DNA of 64,000 nucleotides from Malus domestica (lineage: Eukaryota > Streptophyta > Magnoliopsida > Rosales > Rosaceae), in NCBI RefSeq assembly GCF_042453785.1, contig NC_091668.1, positions 30,691,501 through 30,755,500 on the forward strand. Direction: 5' to 3'. The notes under the pieces were generated by a model. That model was given only the letters and a program-made list of their open reading frames with translations, did not search any database and was not told where the DNA came from. Position 1 is the stretch's first letter; each line of letters starts with the position of its first letter. The position numbers and the translations under genes are program-made. Of the stretch, positions 22,625-35,278 are shown piece after piece.

Positions 22625-25396
22625 TCATGAACAAAGTTGAGAGGATGAAACTGGCGAAGTGGTAGTTGTTTTGTTGGCAGCTGTTTCTTGTTGTACAATA
22701 TCAATTTGAGATAACTCTGTATTCATCATGTTGTGCGTTTGTGTTCTTTGTGACAAAGATTGGTCTTTGTCTGTTTTATCTTGCTTGTTTTTGGCATCTC
22801 CCACCCACGAACCGATATATTGTTGTACATTTTGATCAAACTTGTACATGGTACCCATCTGAATCATCCAAACGGAAGAGATTATTTACTGTACAAATAA
22901 AATGAAAAAGACAAGGAAAAACAAAACAAGCAGTGAGAGAGAGACCGAGAGAGAGCTTACCTGGCTGACAAGTGCATACAAAGGTAGTGTGCTGTAACTG
23001 CAAAGCACTTGAACAATCACACTGCATACGGTGATGGAACCATGAGATGAGAGTAATTAAGTACACAAGTTGCTATATTATGTCGAATTGCTTCCTTATA
23101 GAATTCCATTACCCCATAATAAGTCTCGGCACGATGTACCCCAACTTTTCCATGATGCATGAACGAAATCCATACGTTGTCTGCAAACAAGTGAATCTTG
23201 ACTGTCAGTCATACGCAGATCCAAATCTGGAGGAATTGTAAGATATATATATATATATATATATTGCACAGTGCACACATACCCAGATCCAGAAGAAGAA
23301 TGCAATCTCAAATGAATTCTGGAACAATATGAAGTGGATCAAATTCAGAACAATGCGAGGGTTGTGAAACCAAAAGTGTTCGTCTGAAGGTTTCACTCTT
23401 GCACCTGCTCCATGATCACCCAGTGCTGTCGTCCCATGCGTAACCTCCTGAGCCAAACGGGTAATTATGTGTTCCAGCTTAGCGCCCACAAGAAGCAGAA
23501 GCTGTCATCCCATATCAAACATTAATCATTTTACATGCGATCATCTCCTCAAAGTCACTCAACAAGATTAATAGGAAATTATTGATTTCCAGTTCCACTT
23601 AAAATTAAGGGACCTTAAGGCAATACTCACAATCAGCGGCAAAAACGCTAACCAAAAATAGGTATGCCATCCTGCACATTCGAAGATATAGATTGTCAAG
23701 TACTTCACTCAGATATTTAATTCAGCTCAAATTGAGATTTTATTACAAGAGCTTACCTTCCACATTCAGCAACAAAAATAGCACAACAAAGAGCCATAGG
23801 TACCAGCTACACACACACACACATACATACGGTTGAGTGAATATGTATTACTATATTAGTCGACAATCAAATTCCATCTAATCTTCATACACGGCTCCGG
23901 CCACAAAAGGATCTTCATACTTATACGCAGCTGAGCTGCTTAACAAGAACAACAACAAAACCTCAACAGCCAGGCATTACCTTATCCCAACAATTTTTCT
24001 AAAATCAGCTTCAAGTGTCCGCATAATGTATTTGTGAAAATCAAATTGAGGATCCGAAGGGAAGTGCTCCTGAAACCAAACCGAGTCAGTCCCATACATT
24101 TTTGGTAATGACATGTCCACGGGAGAAACTTTAACCTTGATATGTGAACCACATAGAAACATGAAGGAGATATTAACCTTGGTAAACCCTTGTCGCAATG
24201 CAATGTAGTCCGGCTTAGAGACAGAACCATAAAATTGTTTGAAGAATGATATCTAGGAAAGTACATTAAACTGAGTGTTATCAGATATCTTAATCCTTCA
24301 TATTATATAGGAAATAATATAAAGCAACAAGGAATTTTGAGAACCATGCATATAGAGTCCATAATCTCCAACAACAAAACTATAGCAAACTCACCACCCA
24401 ACCTATGACAGCTGCTCTTCGCCAATATCCTACTCCTCGTTTACTCAAGAATTCACGATGTTGTCGTTGAGAAACATGCACATTTCCACCACTAGTTGCA
24501 TCTGCATAGGGTAGCGTTTATTCAATCATACAAAGCGGATACAAGCACTTGGATTGGCTAAAATATACTTGCAAATCCAATTTCATATTTACTCTTACCA
24601 GACTCCCAGCGCTTCCATTGACGTACCTACATATGGTAAACCGTATGTGTTACAACGTAGAGATACAAACCATATCCATCGCAGCACTATACAAACTGAA
24701 AGGTCCCAAACCATAAAGAGCTGGAATAGGACACCATGTTGTATCAAACATATTTAGATAATCATCCAAATAGTAAAAAAATTCTGAAACAAGCATTACC
24801 CTTGCCCCTCCAAGAACCATAGTTGTGACACAAAAGATCACATGCACAACTGCCAATACAAAGATGAAGATGTGTAGATGATGTAGTGCTTCCAATGATA
24901 ACAACGGAACCTTCCCCTAAGGAAATAGAAAAAAGCAAGCATAGTCCTGTAACTTTCTCTGCCAAAAAAGGGGAATACGCGCGCACACACACACACACCA
25001 AACTCATATTACAAGCATTGAAAGTGGTGGTAAAATGTATAAGGTACTAAAAATACAGTACCTTTTGCAGACAATTGTCTGAATTTGTATCTGTAGACAA
25101 AAGCCGCCGCCGGTTGTTTATAGATTGATCAAGAGAGTAATGTGCATTATTGTTTTCCTCAGAAGTTTCCCTCTTGCACGGAAGCATGTGATTTGCTAGA
25201 TTAGAGGGGATGCATATGCGTATTATGGAACGCTGAGATACAGTTAGTAGAAGGGAAATGAACCCTAAAAGCATCAACTCTGTTTCAACGATAGGAAACA
25301 CAATGATTAGTGTTAGTAAAGTATATAGGCATTCTTAATTTATGATCCATCCATCTAATTGGTCAAGATACAAGAATGAAATGATATGTTGGGAGG

Positions 25397-25437
<41 letters not shown>

Positions 25438-26715
25438 TCTTTTAATTTCTGTAGGGCTTCAAATAGCGCATCTTGTTTCTCATGCTTTAAGTACTGAATT
25501 TCCAGACCAAAAAAAAGAAAAAAAAAAAGTTAAACCAAACAGCAAACTAGTTGAAATTTTTTTGATGTGCCCAAATAACCCCTTGAAGAATTGTCCTATA
25601 GATAAGTTCAACTTTCCAAAAACAAAGCTAAGAGTACTCTATGACTCTATCCGTCAATAATTTGGAAGTAGGAAAAATCCTCATTTTTCAAGATTTTGGA
25701 CTTGTCTCGCAGCTTATCAATGCTACGTGCATCTTTTGTGACTGAGACATCTAAATTTCTGATAAGCTCCAAAACTTATTTCCTACAATTTTCTTACAAA
25801 ATTGTGATTTCAAGATTCGTTTCCCTCCCTTGGAACTATTTGAATCTCAACAGTATCAATTTCTGACAAATATTTATGGACTAAATAAGTTCCCGCCCTC
25901 CGTATATGCATTGCATTTATCACCTGTCAATACATTCTTGCTTATTCACATATTTCCATATTCACCAGCTGCTAAGAATTCTATAGATTGAATGAGGAGC
26001 AGTATGGTGATGACTGAAGACGATGAAGAACTAGCCTACTGTAATTACTTATTATTGTGGAACTGATGACAAAGGGTTATTTTTCTCCAAGTACCGATGA
26101 GGGAACAATGAAAGACAAACTCCATCCACCGCTACTGCTAGGGATCACTTAAGTTAAATCTAATTTATCATTGTTCTATTACTTCTTTTGACCCATTACC
26201 TATGTTCCTTACCCAGGGGCCTGATTCAAGCTGTCAACACTGGTAGAATTCTAGCAAGGTTGAGCTTTTTATGTAGGTGGTGTTAGCACTACATCTTCTG
26301 AATCATCATCATCGTCATGAACCTTGTGATCAAACTGATCCCTCCACTAAAGGATCTAGGCTAAGGCTAATTCAGTTATCAGATTTGTTAATGATTGTAT
26401 TTGCTAATATTGTTTCATGATGTTAGATTTGTTTGTGAACACTTTAGGTGAGGTGGCATGCCGGGGGAATGGGGATGGGGTGGCGCACGGTGGAAAAAAA
26501 TTTCCAGCATGGGAGGGAGAAAAAGCAAAAAGATTTCAAGTGTTATAATGATTGCAAATATGATAAGAGAGGGGGGAACAATGTTTAGATACCTTTCCGA
26601 GTTTATGAAGAGCGCGCTCGGCACAAAGAGAGAGCAGAACAATGACAAAGCAAACAAGCGCAACCACCCATGTCGGTGTATACTCTAAAGAGCTGTTGAG
26701 TTCTTCTTCTGCCAT
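22625..26715 (-). CDS. MLO: MLO-family seven-transmembrane protein (MLO1/13/15 type)
   Basis: Plasma-membrane calmodulin-binding MLO protein, 495 residues. Fourteen coding exons: 26715-26593, 25493-25436, 25279-25062, 24916-24800, 24626-24599, 24501-24395, 24252-24178, 24069-23981, 23806-23757, 23671-23631, 23501-23283, 23180-23113, 23021-22961 and 22858-22625. All junctions are GT-AG and in frame. Family blocks appear in order: SLEYTPTWVVALVCFVIVL, KEELMLLGFISLLLTVSQ, LEALHHLHIFIFVLAVVHVI, FFKQFYGSVSKPDYIALRQG, WYLWLFVVLFLLLNVEGWH, PRIVLNLIHFILFQNSFEIA, IMEKLGYIVPRLIMGV and CSYSTLPLYALVSQMG. The N-terminus is closest in memory to Arabidopsis MLO13. The C-tail is short and Thr/Ser/Gln-rich. 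A GA microsatellite lies in intron 2. Some MLO clades control powdery mildew susceptibility; this clade is not the classical one. Confidence 0.92.
25391..25434. repeat. GA microsatellite abutting an MLO splice donor
   Basis: A run of about twenty GA units on the plus strand. On the gene's minus strand it is a CT tract starting immediately after the donor of coding exon 2 (GT at 25435-25434). Confidence 0.85.
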
Positions 26716-26949
26716 ATAGCTTGATCACACCAAAATGAACAATCCACCAACAAAGATTGCCGCGGTGAGCATTTTAGGTTGGGACGGAAATGAATGTTGT
26801 TTTAATTGATTGCGAACTTTAAATATGTAAGTATAGGGAAAATTTGATTCTGGGGACAAAGAATACCCTTTTCCGAAGCAAAGGAAAAAGAAGAGAATAA
26901 AGGGAGAAGCAAATAAATTGGGGGTACTCATATTCGAGGTGGCCGTGCA

Positions 26950-27063
26950 TTTCAAGTAATGTACATAATTTGAATCATATATTATTGTTAGCTTATTATG
27001 AAGTTTAGCTCATTTCCCCACAATTTAATGTAAATAATATCGTTTGTTAAAAAAAAAAAAAAA
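26950..27063 (+). mobile_element. SINE copy upstream of the MLO gene
   Basis: TTGAATCATATATTATTG through an 18-base A-run, homologous to the SINEs at 11671-11798 and, inverted, 38359-38497. The sequence after its tail (GTGTGACAAAATTTTGG...) is also shared with the 11.8 kb locus. Confidence 0.65.
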
Positions 27064-27143
27064 AAACTTGCGTGTGACAAAATTTTGGGTAAAAAAATAG
27101 TGTTACATATCACTTTTGATTTGACGTCATTTCATATCAACCT

Positions 27144-28775
27144 TGACACGCCTCGACCCCGATGTCCTCGGGACATTGGGATGGTCATGTAATTTAATTT
27201 AGCGAAAGCGGAGAAATATACTAAACATGCATATGGGAACGAATAACACCAACTAAATTCAGCTGCTAATAATTAAACATTAAGATAGTGCACAATATGT
27301 CCAGAGCATACGTCTAATACAGAGTAAAGGCGGAATTTAAGATAAGATAGTGCTATTACAAAAGGTGTCGATACAGGAGGAAGATAGCACGATATCAATG
27401 ATAGGGGAATGCCTCGTAGCTCAAGTCCCAATCCTCGTTCTCAACTCCTGAAGGGGGCGCAAAACAAATATGAGTGGACCAATTTGATATGCATATAATA
27501 AAACAGTTATCAACGTACTAACCCCCAGGTTTTATGAAAACACATATATATGATAAAATAGGTTTTCCGGAACCTAGCATGCCGCGCAGTGTCTCAAAAA
27601 CATAACTCGTATATGCAGTCACTAGTGAATGTCCATAACCCTCCAGGCCCCTTGCCAGCTTCTCATCCCTAGGAACTTCATCCAGAGGAAATAACACTTC
27701 AGGCCCTATACCAACTCCCCGTCCCTGGGAACTTCATCCAGAGGAAAAACCACTTCGGGCCCTATGCCAGCACCAAACCGTCGCCCAGGACGGAACTTCA
27801 TCGCCCCGTAGCGGAATGTGGACAACTAGGTAAGTACAAAATCATTGAACATATGTCTATTGAAAAACAACTTCATAGTATAAAGTCATCCATCATCTAT
27901 ACTATAAAGAGGTGTTCTAAACATGTTCTAAATATTATATCGTCATCCATCAGATATTCTATAAGAACACGGGTTATAGGAAAAATACTAGTAATTCAAA
28001 CTAGCCTCAGTAAGCATGTTATCTCAAAGCGTTTCATAAAACGTAATCATTAAATCATGTTTTTCATGTATGCAATTCTACTATTAAAACATGCATTTTT
28101 AGAAGGGGTCCACTCACTGTACATCGTTGGTGCAAATCCTTACTAACAGGAGTAATAGGAATCACCGCTAAGAATCGTACCTTCCACTTGCCGTGAAACA
28201 ACCTGTGGTGGTCGGAAAACCTCTCGACACCCACGACCTCGCCGGAGAATGGGTGTGCCTAAACCCGAGCTCCAAAACCTTGAAAAACATGAGTGTAACA
28301 CTTAATACCACACACCCAAGCTTCAACTAGGATGAAAAGAGATAAACTCGAAGCTTACCTAACCGAAGAAAAGAAGAAACTCGCCGAAGCTTCCTGGGCT
28401 CTCGGCGTCCTTGCTACGACAGAAGAGAGAGAGAAGGACGAGGTTGCTGCTGATGATGATGATCTTCCTTACGCAATGGTGTGCGTATGTGTGTGTGTGT
28501 TCACGACGAGAACGAGAGAGAGATGGGAGGGTTTCGAAAGAGAAAGAGAAAAGAGAAAGATAGAGAAGAAAGAAAGAGGAGAGGGTCACGGGTAGGGGAT
28601 AGAAAGAGAGAAGAGTGAGGATTGCTGGAGCGCTGCCACGTGGCAGCTTGAGAATGATTTGGAATCTAGATCAAAGGTCTAGATTTAGTAAAAAAAATAG
28701 GGGTCAAAATAATAATTCCATAACTATTTTGGGGAACACTGAAATATACATATAATTGGGGGTTGGGGTGTTACA
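27144..28775 (-). mobile_element. solo LTR of a Ty3/gypsy-type element
   Basis: About 1.63 kb. Read on the minus strand it begins TGTAACACCCCAACCCCC and ends GGGGTCGAGGCGTGTCA, as does the LTR at 14416-16615. Shared inner landmarks include the GGTCCACTCA / TTTTGCGCCC region. No second LTR or interior is present. It interrupts a repeat whose uninterrupted paralogue is at 11808-11940, which marks the insertion point near CAACCTT. Confidence 0.75.
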
Positions 28776-29354
28776 CTTCATCTTGATATGAATGATAGAA
28801 AAATCGGATTGCATTGGAACTAAAATTGAGGCTCGAAACTAGATGCAGTAAAATTAACCATTCCTCTTTATAACAACGACTTGACATCATTTTATATGAC
28901 AAACATGATAATCATTTAATGAGTGTTTAGTCATTCATATATGTCGAACAAATTCACGGGTAGAATAACAAGTAACATCCCGGCAATGACTGTTAAATTC
29001 ATATGTTTTGACTATTCTAATACGAAACACCGGTTCCGTGGGCCAATCGATTACATGCAGTCCATAATGAAAAACGGATGAAAAAAACATAGAGAGAAGA
29101 TAGGGTTGGCAACTCCATGACAAGGACGGAATAGCGTTGCTGTCCCGTGGTTACCTCATAAAACCTTGTCCTTATCTTCATCAATGTTGGATGTCTGTTT
29201 ACGTTAACAATTTCTTATGTTTACCAAATCTAATCAAATTGTCGAGGAAATCTAGTATTTTCATTTCTCAGAGAGATTTCTTGTTCGAAGTAAGAGAGAG
29301 AGAGAGAGTGAGATATGATGAACTGCACATAACATCAAGAGAGAGAGAGAGAGG
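28776..29354. other. interrupted-repeat remainder and CLC 5' region
   Basis: The first part continues the repeat broken by the solo LTR (GATATGAATGATAGAAAAATC, as near 11880). The rest is AT-rich upstream sequence of the CLC gene. It ends in a leader with GA tracts at 29292-29308 and 29339-29353, just before the ATG. Confidence 0.6.
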
Positions 29355-31777
29355 ATGGAATCGGAGGAGGAAAAGAGTATAGAAATAGAACGAGGGGAGT
29401 TGAGGGAGCCACTGCTTGAGAGGAATAGGAGGAGAAACACGACCTCTCAGCTTGCCATTGTTGGTGCCAATCTCTCTCCCATTGAAAGCCTTGACTACGA
29501 GTGAGTTCTTTTAATCTAATTACTTTCTCCTTCTCTTTCTTTTTTCTGGAAATAAGAATTTTTGATTAGTTAAGGAGGGGAGAAAATGGACAGGAAATAA
29601 TCCCCAGAAAGGGAAGGAAGCAAACTTTGAATCTTACATTTTTTTGTGCGTTGTTTCGGGTTTCGAAACACAAACCAAATAGAGTTGGATTATATTTTTT
29701 TCAATGTTATCTTCTATTTTGGGATATATTTCCGTTTTCACTTGTACATAATATATTTATTTGTTTATTTTGGTGACATTCATTCCTCATGTTTTGTTGG
29801 TTGGCAGAAGACAGAAAATTCTGGTTTTGTGCCTTGGTGTGTTGGTTTTGAAAATATGACCAATTAATGAAAGAAATAATATTAGATTTAATATTTTTGG
29901 TTATAGATACGATGCCGACGCTGATCACCTTCAAAGAAAGGGATGTGAAAATGTAGCACATCAGTGTATGTTGGAGTGTGTATGTAAACTAGAAACTGGG
30001 AAAGTAAGAACAATTGCATGAAATTCTTAATTTCACCTGGAAGTTTTTGTTAAATTAATTAAAACATCGTGCCAACCATAAGAACCGTTTTGCATCTCAT
30101 CAAACAACACTTTCCTGTAAGCCACGGTGGTAGTTCGTTCACATTTAAAACTTTATAGACGTACGCCATACTAAATTGCGTTGGAGCTTATTTGTGGATT
30201 ATGAAGGCTTGTTGAAAACATAATTGTTGAAATTATCATATATTCTCGAGGAGCCTCACTTGTATATCTTTGCACTCTTGTAGGATTATTGAGAATGATC
30301 TTTTTAAGCAGGACTGGAGGTCTAGAACGAAGGCTGAGATATTTCAGTATGTTTGCCTCAAATGGGCACTTGTGCTGCTTATTGCTTTAGGCACTGGGTT
30401 AGTCGGCTTCTTCAATAACCTAGCTGTCGAGAATATAGCTGGTTTCAAACTTCTGCTTACCAACAGCCTCATGCTTCAGGACAAGTAAGCCTGGCTACTA
30501 CTCACCCGATTACTATTTGAGTTCACACACTCCCATCCCCCTCCTTTTTTTTCACTTTTCGTTGCAAAAGAGTCTTTATATCGTTCCAGGTGCATCTATC
30601 TATAGGGTTTTTTTTGGGATACCCTAATTGTGGTTAATCTGACCCTGACAATGTTCACATAATTTGTTACTGCTGAAATGTATCCTTCACGTTTATTTTT
30701 ATGTTTCTTTTGTTGATTACTTGCCTTTTTAATGTGTGTGATATTCCATACATGTATTATATATCTGTGTAACTACTTTTTTATGTGAACTCCAGTGCAG
30801 GTATTATCAGGCATTTGCAGCATTCGTTTGTTGTAACATAACCTTGGCTGCTGCTGCTGCAGCTCTTTGTGCATACATTGCCCCGGCAGCAGCAGGCTCT
30901 GGCATACCTGAGGTTAAAGCATATCTAAATGGAGTCGATGCTCATTCTATATTGGCTCCAAGTACCCTCTTTGTAAAGGTGAGTGGCATACTGAAAGCAG
31001 CTCTCTTTCGCTCTTTCTTTTAATCTCTCACTCACGCTACGATGCAGTTTTTACATCCAATAGATAGATAAAGGTTTGTGTGAGTGCATTTCATAGAATG
31101 TAAACGATATAACTAGTTACCAAAACGTTTCCCATGTTTTGGTCATCAAATGATGTGGTGAATGAGACACTACTACGTTATTTGGTACCAAAATCTGGGA
31201 TTTGGTTTTGGAAAATGGATTCCATCTTTAGCGTTACTCATGTGTAGAATGTTCTTGAAGGGATATAGGACTTGTAATGTTAGAAGATGAAAGAGATGTT
31301 CTACTTACTCAGAGCGATGTTCTACTTACTCAGAGCGATGTTCAACTTTCTTTTATCACTAGGACAAATATTAAGTTCTTGATGAAGTGAACCGAAACCT
31401 AGAAGGAGAGCTACTTCTAAATCCATTATTGTTTTTATGTGATGCAATGAAAGTAAAATTTTACTAATGGTTTAGGTATTATATTTTGTAATAATTACTT
31501 AGTCTCAACTTGGCAGATTTTTGGTTCTATATTTGGAGTAGCTGCTGGGTTTATTTTGGGTAAGGAAGGACCTATGGTTCACTCTGGCGCTTGCATAGCC
31601 TCTTTGCTCGGACAGGGTGGCTCTCACAAGTATCACCTTACCTGGAAATGTCTCAGGTTCTTCAAAAATGACCGTGACCGAAGGGATCTGATTACCTGCG
31701 GTGCTGCTGCTGGTGTTGCAGCTGCCTTCCGTGCCCCAGTTGGTGGGGTCCTTTTTGCGCTAGAAGAAGCAGCTTCA

Positions 31778-31836
<59 letters not shown>

Positions 31837-33845
31837 GTACATATATATATAGATAAAATATTCATATACATATATTTAGTAGAAAACTTGATGTTTTCTT
31901 CATTCTTCTGTTCTGTCGAGGAGTAAATTTTGTTTCTTATATCAAAAATTTCTAGGTGGAGGAGTGCTCTTCTGTGGAGGGCATTTTTCACAACAGCTGT
32001 TGTAGCGGTATTGTTAAGAGGCTTCATACAATTATGTAAGGGTGGAAAATGTGGACTATTCGGGGAAGGAGGTCTTATAATGTTTGATGTCAATTCAGCA
32101 AAGGTCAGTTATAGCAGCGGCGATCTACTGGCAGTCATATCCCTTGGAGTTATCGGAGGCATATTTGGAAGCCTTTACAATTTCCTTGTGGACAAAGTCC
32201 TTCAAACTTATAGCATCATAAACAAGTAGGCTCTGAAAATTCAATTTATAAGATATTTAAATTTCTTACCATACAACACTATAGCGACTCACAGACATGG
32301 AAAGTTACGCGTAAAACAATTTCATCCTGTATAACCCAAAATTCTGCACTTTGTCTTCTCCTTAGTACTACATATGTTAGCTTTCAAACTTGTTCAAATA
32401 CTTTTATAGGATGTAACTTTACATGCACCTAAAATGATGTATTTGTAGTTTCTACTGTTTCTGATTACCGAGAATGATTGCAGGAGAGGTCCTTCAAGTA
32501 AAATTCTGCTCGTCGTTGCCATTTCCTTTTTGACTTCTTGTTGCTCTTACGGCCTCCCATGGCTTTCGCACTGCATTCCTTGTCCCCGTCACCTGGAGGA
32601 CAAGTGCCCTACCATAGGTCGCTCTGGAAACTACAAGAATTTTCAGTGTCCACCTAACCACTACAATGGCCTTGCTTCACTCTTTTTCAATACCAATGAT
32701 AATGCTATCCGCAACCTTTTAAGCTCTAGCTCTGATGGGGAGTTCCGGCTTTCCACTCTTATTGTTTTCTTTGTTACGGTGTACTTCCTGGGCATTGTTA
32801 CTTATGGTATTGCTGTTCCCTCTGGGCTCTTCATCCCTGTTATACTTGCTGGGTCATCCTATGGGCGTGTAGTCGGGACCCTCCTTGGTTCTCACTCTGA
32901 TCTTGATGGGGGCTTCTTTGCACTCCTTGGAGCGGCATCCTTCCTTGGTGGCACCATGAGAATGACTGTTTCTCTCTGTGTCATACTTCTTGAGCTTACA
33001 AATAATCTTCTGATGCTTCCACTGATGATGCTAGTTCTGCTTATTTCGAAATCTGTGGCGGATTGTTTCAACAAGGGTGTCTATGACCAAATTATAAAAA
33101 TGAAGGGATTACCTTATATGGAGGCGCATGCAGAACCATACATGAGAAACTTGGTTGCAAGTGATGTTGTTTCTTGGCCCTTATTTTCATTTTCCGGGGT
33201 TGAGAAAGTGGGGAATATATTACAGGAGCTCAAAACAACAGCGCATAATGGGTTCCCCGTGATTGATGAACCACCTTTCTCAAATTCTGCAGACTTGTGT
33301 GGGCTGGTTTTGAGATCGCATTTGCTTGTATTGCTTAAACGAAAGAATTTTACAAAGCAAAGGGTGTTGATTGGGTCAGATGTTACGAGTAGGTTCAGAG
33401 CACATGATTTTGGAAAGGCGGGATTAGGCAAGGGAATCAAGCTGGAGGATTTGGACATTCAGGAGGAAGAGATGGAAATGTATCTTGACCTTCATCCCAT
33501 TACTAATACCTCCCCATACACCGTAGTTGAAACAATGTCCCTCGCTAAAGCTGCTATTTTCTTTCGGGCGCTTGGCCTCAGGCACTTGCTGGTGGTGCCT
33601 AAGACACCAGGGGTAAATCTCTCTCTCTCTCTCTGATATGTATTCTTCTGACATACCATTTCTGCTTCTAACACGAAAAGAAGGTGAAATGCCAACTTAC
33701 TCATAGCTTCCCCTATAATGTTGTAACATTGTTCTAAATCATTAACATTTTGCAGAGGCCTCCAATTGTTGGGATCTTGACAAGGCACGATTTCATGCCG
33801 GAGCACATATTGGAACTTTTTCCGCAGTTGAATCCTCACGAATAA
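29355..33845 (+). CDS. CLC-c: CLC-type anion channel/transporter (CLC-c like)
   Basis: Endomembrane (tonoplast or Golgi) voltage-gated anion carrier, 758 residues. Seven coding exons: 29355-29500, 30284-30484, 30801-30978, 31517-31779, 31956-32225, 32484-33612 and 33756-33845. All are GT-AG and in frame. It starts MESEEEKSIEIERGELREPL, followed by TTSQLAIVGANLSPIESLDY. Selectivity motif GSGIPE is at 148-153 with Ser where nitrate-type CLC-a has Pro, suggesting chloride preference. Gating glutamate E192 lies in GKEGPMVH, and the proton-glutamate motif LFALEEAAS is present, so an exchanger mode is possible. PSGLFIP and two CBS domains follow (near NGFPVIDEPP and RHLLVVPKTPG). It ends HILELFPQLNPHE. 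A long CT tract occupies the start of intron 4. Paralogy to CLC-c over CLC-g is inferred. Confidence 0.93.
31783..31831 (+). repeat. CT microsatellite next to a CLC splice donor
   Basis: About two dozen CT units start three bases after the intron 4 donor (GT at 31780-31781), followed by a short TA run near 31843-31850. Confidence 0.9.
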
Positions 33846-35278
33846 AAGTAACAATCCACGTAAGCTGAAACCTTCATAAACTCTTGTTTTTTAATGCAAT
33901 GCTGTATTAGGCAATTACAGTTTCTATTTTCTGTATACAAAGCCTTGTTTGATCAAGTTTTAACCTTTAGGAGTCAATCATATTTTCATTTATGGATTAC
34001 TGTGATACAGAAGTTTGCTATTAGGATGTAAGATCTCTTTGAGTTTCTGAAGCTGGGAAATGCAGGTAATTCTTTACTAGTTACGAAAACTCCTTCAAAC
34101 AACATCCAAGCATCACCGGCATTTTGCAATCTCAAAAATCTGTGCGTCGTTTCAGAGTTCAGACCAGGTCATCTTTCGTCAAGGTTCATTACGGAGGTCC
34201 GTAGCCATGTTACCAAGCAAACGTGGAGGAGTTTAATTTTTTCATGATTTGAGTTTTGCATCTGGCACTCTCTTCGCAGTACGTATTCAGATAGTCCTCG
34301 CAGACAAGCAAGAAGCTCGATAACTACTGTGTAATATCAACTCTGTATGGATTGTAATACGATGTTGCTTTCTGAAAGCGCACTTGGATGGCACTGAATA
34401 AATGTTCGGTCTCCGTATGCTGTTGCTGGGGACGCTTGCAAATCGCAGAGTTTGTTGGGGCTAGAAAATTTGGTTCAATCAATAACCTAATATCAGGGGA
34501 GTAGAGTTTGATTTTCGATAAAAAGAAACGATTGATGATATTTCTTTCAGGTGTTTTGGATTCCACATGCATCAACGGCTAACAGTTTTCAAAACAAAGC
34601 GATAGGATGACATTTGTTTTTCGGAATATATCTTGAGCAGCAAGCAAGCATGCGATTTTTTCACCATGTTTGGTCTACAAGATGGGAACCGTTGTTTGGC
34701 GGAAATAACCATTTCCACTTCGAAGTATTAGAATTCGAACACTTTATGCCATGATTTTTCCAACAAAACTAGAATACAAATGAAAATGGGGGTGGTTTCA
34801 GGACGGATATCATCATTTCCAAAACAGAAACCGAATCATACACCCGATTTTCATTGCAGTAGCTGTCCCATTCTGGGCAGCTACCACAGGGAACGGGTTT
34901 AACGGTTGAATTTCCATCCCTGTTGGAATGGTAGATGTCCTGCCATGATGCACTCTCGCTATTGGATGAATCTTCATCCCCAATTCAAAGAAGGAACAGA
35001 GTGGATTATGCCATTTTAGTGCTACTCTGAACATCAACAAGACCAAATGCGCGAATTGGGTGCAGTAAATCACTACAAAGGTTTTTCATTTCCAACTTCC
35101 AACGATACGAGCCTTGTTACATGAAAGGAATGGTTCATTCAACGTTTACGAAGCATTTGTCAAAAATCAAACATCCGGCAATGCCACTCCATACAATGCA
35201 CCTAAACAACAACAAAAGCAGAGATAAAATCCTGATTACTTAAATATCTGTTTTCATAACCAACCCTTACTGCACGTC
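33846..35278. other. CLC 3' region and SmF 3' region
   Basis: Non-coding between convergent genes. The first part probably belongs to the CLC 3' untranslated region, possibly spliced (AG|GTAATT near 34068). No coding sequence or clear mobile element recognised. Confidence 0.5.

Noticed and set aside
23240-23265. TA repeat as a regulatory TATA element
   Set aside because: It is a simple microsatellite in an MLO intron, far from the gene's start.
26415-26955. Separate small genes around the MLO start
   Set aside because: These frames are antisense to or upstream of MLO exon 1 and show no conserved sequence.
31780-31852. CLC reading continuing through the CT microsatellite
   Set aside because: The conserved sequence resumes as WWRSALLWRAFF after a proper acceptor at 31955, so the tract is intronic.
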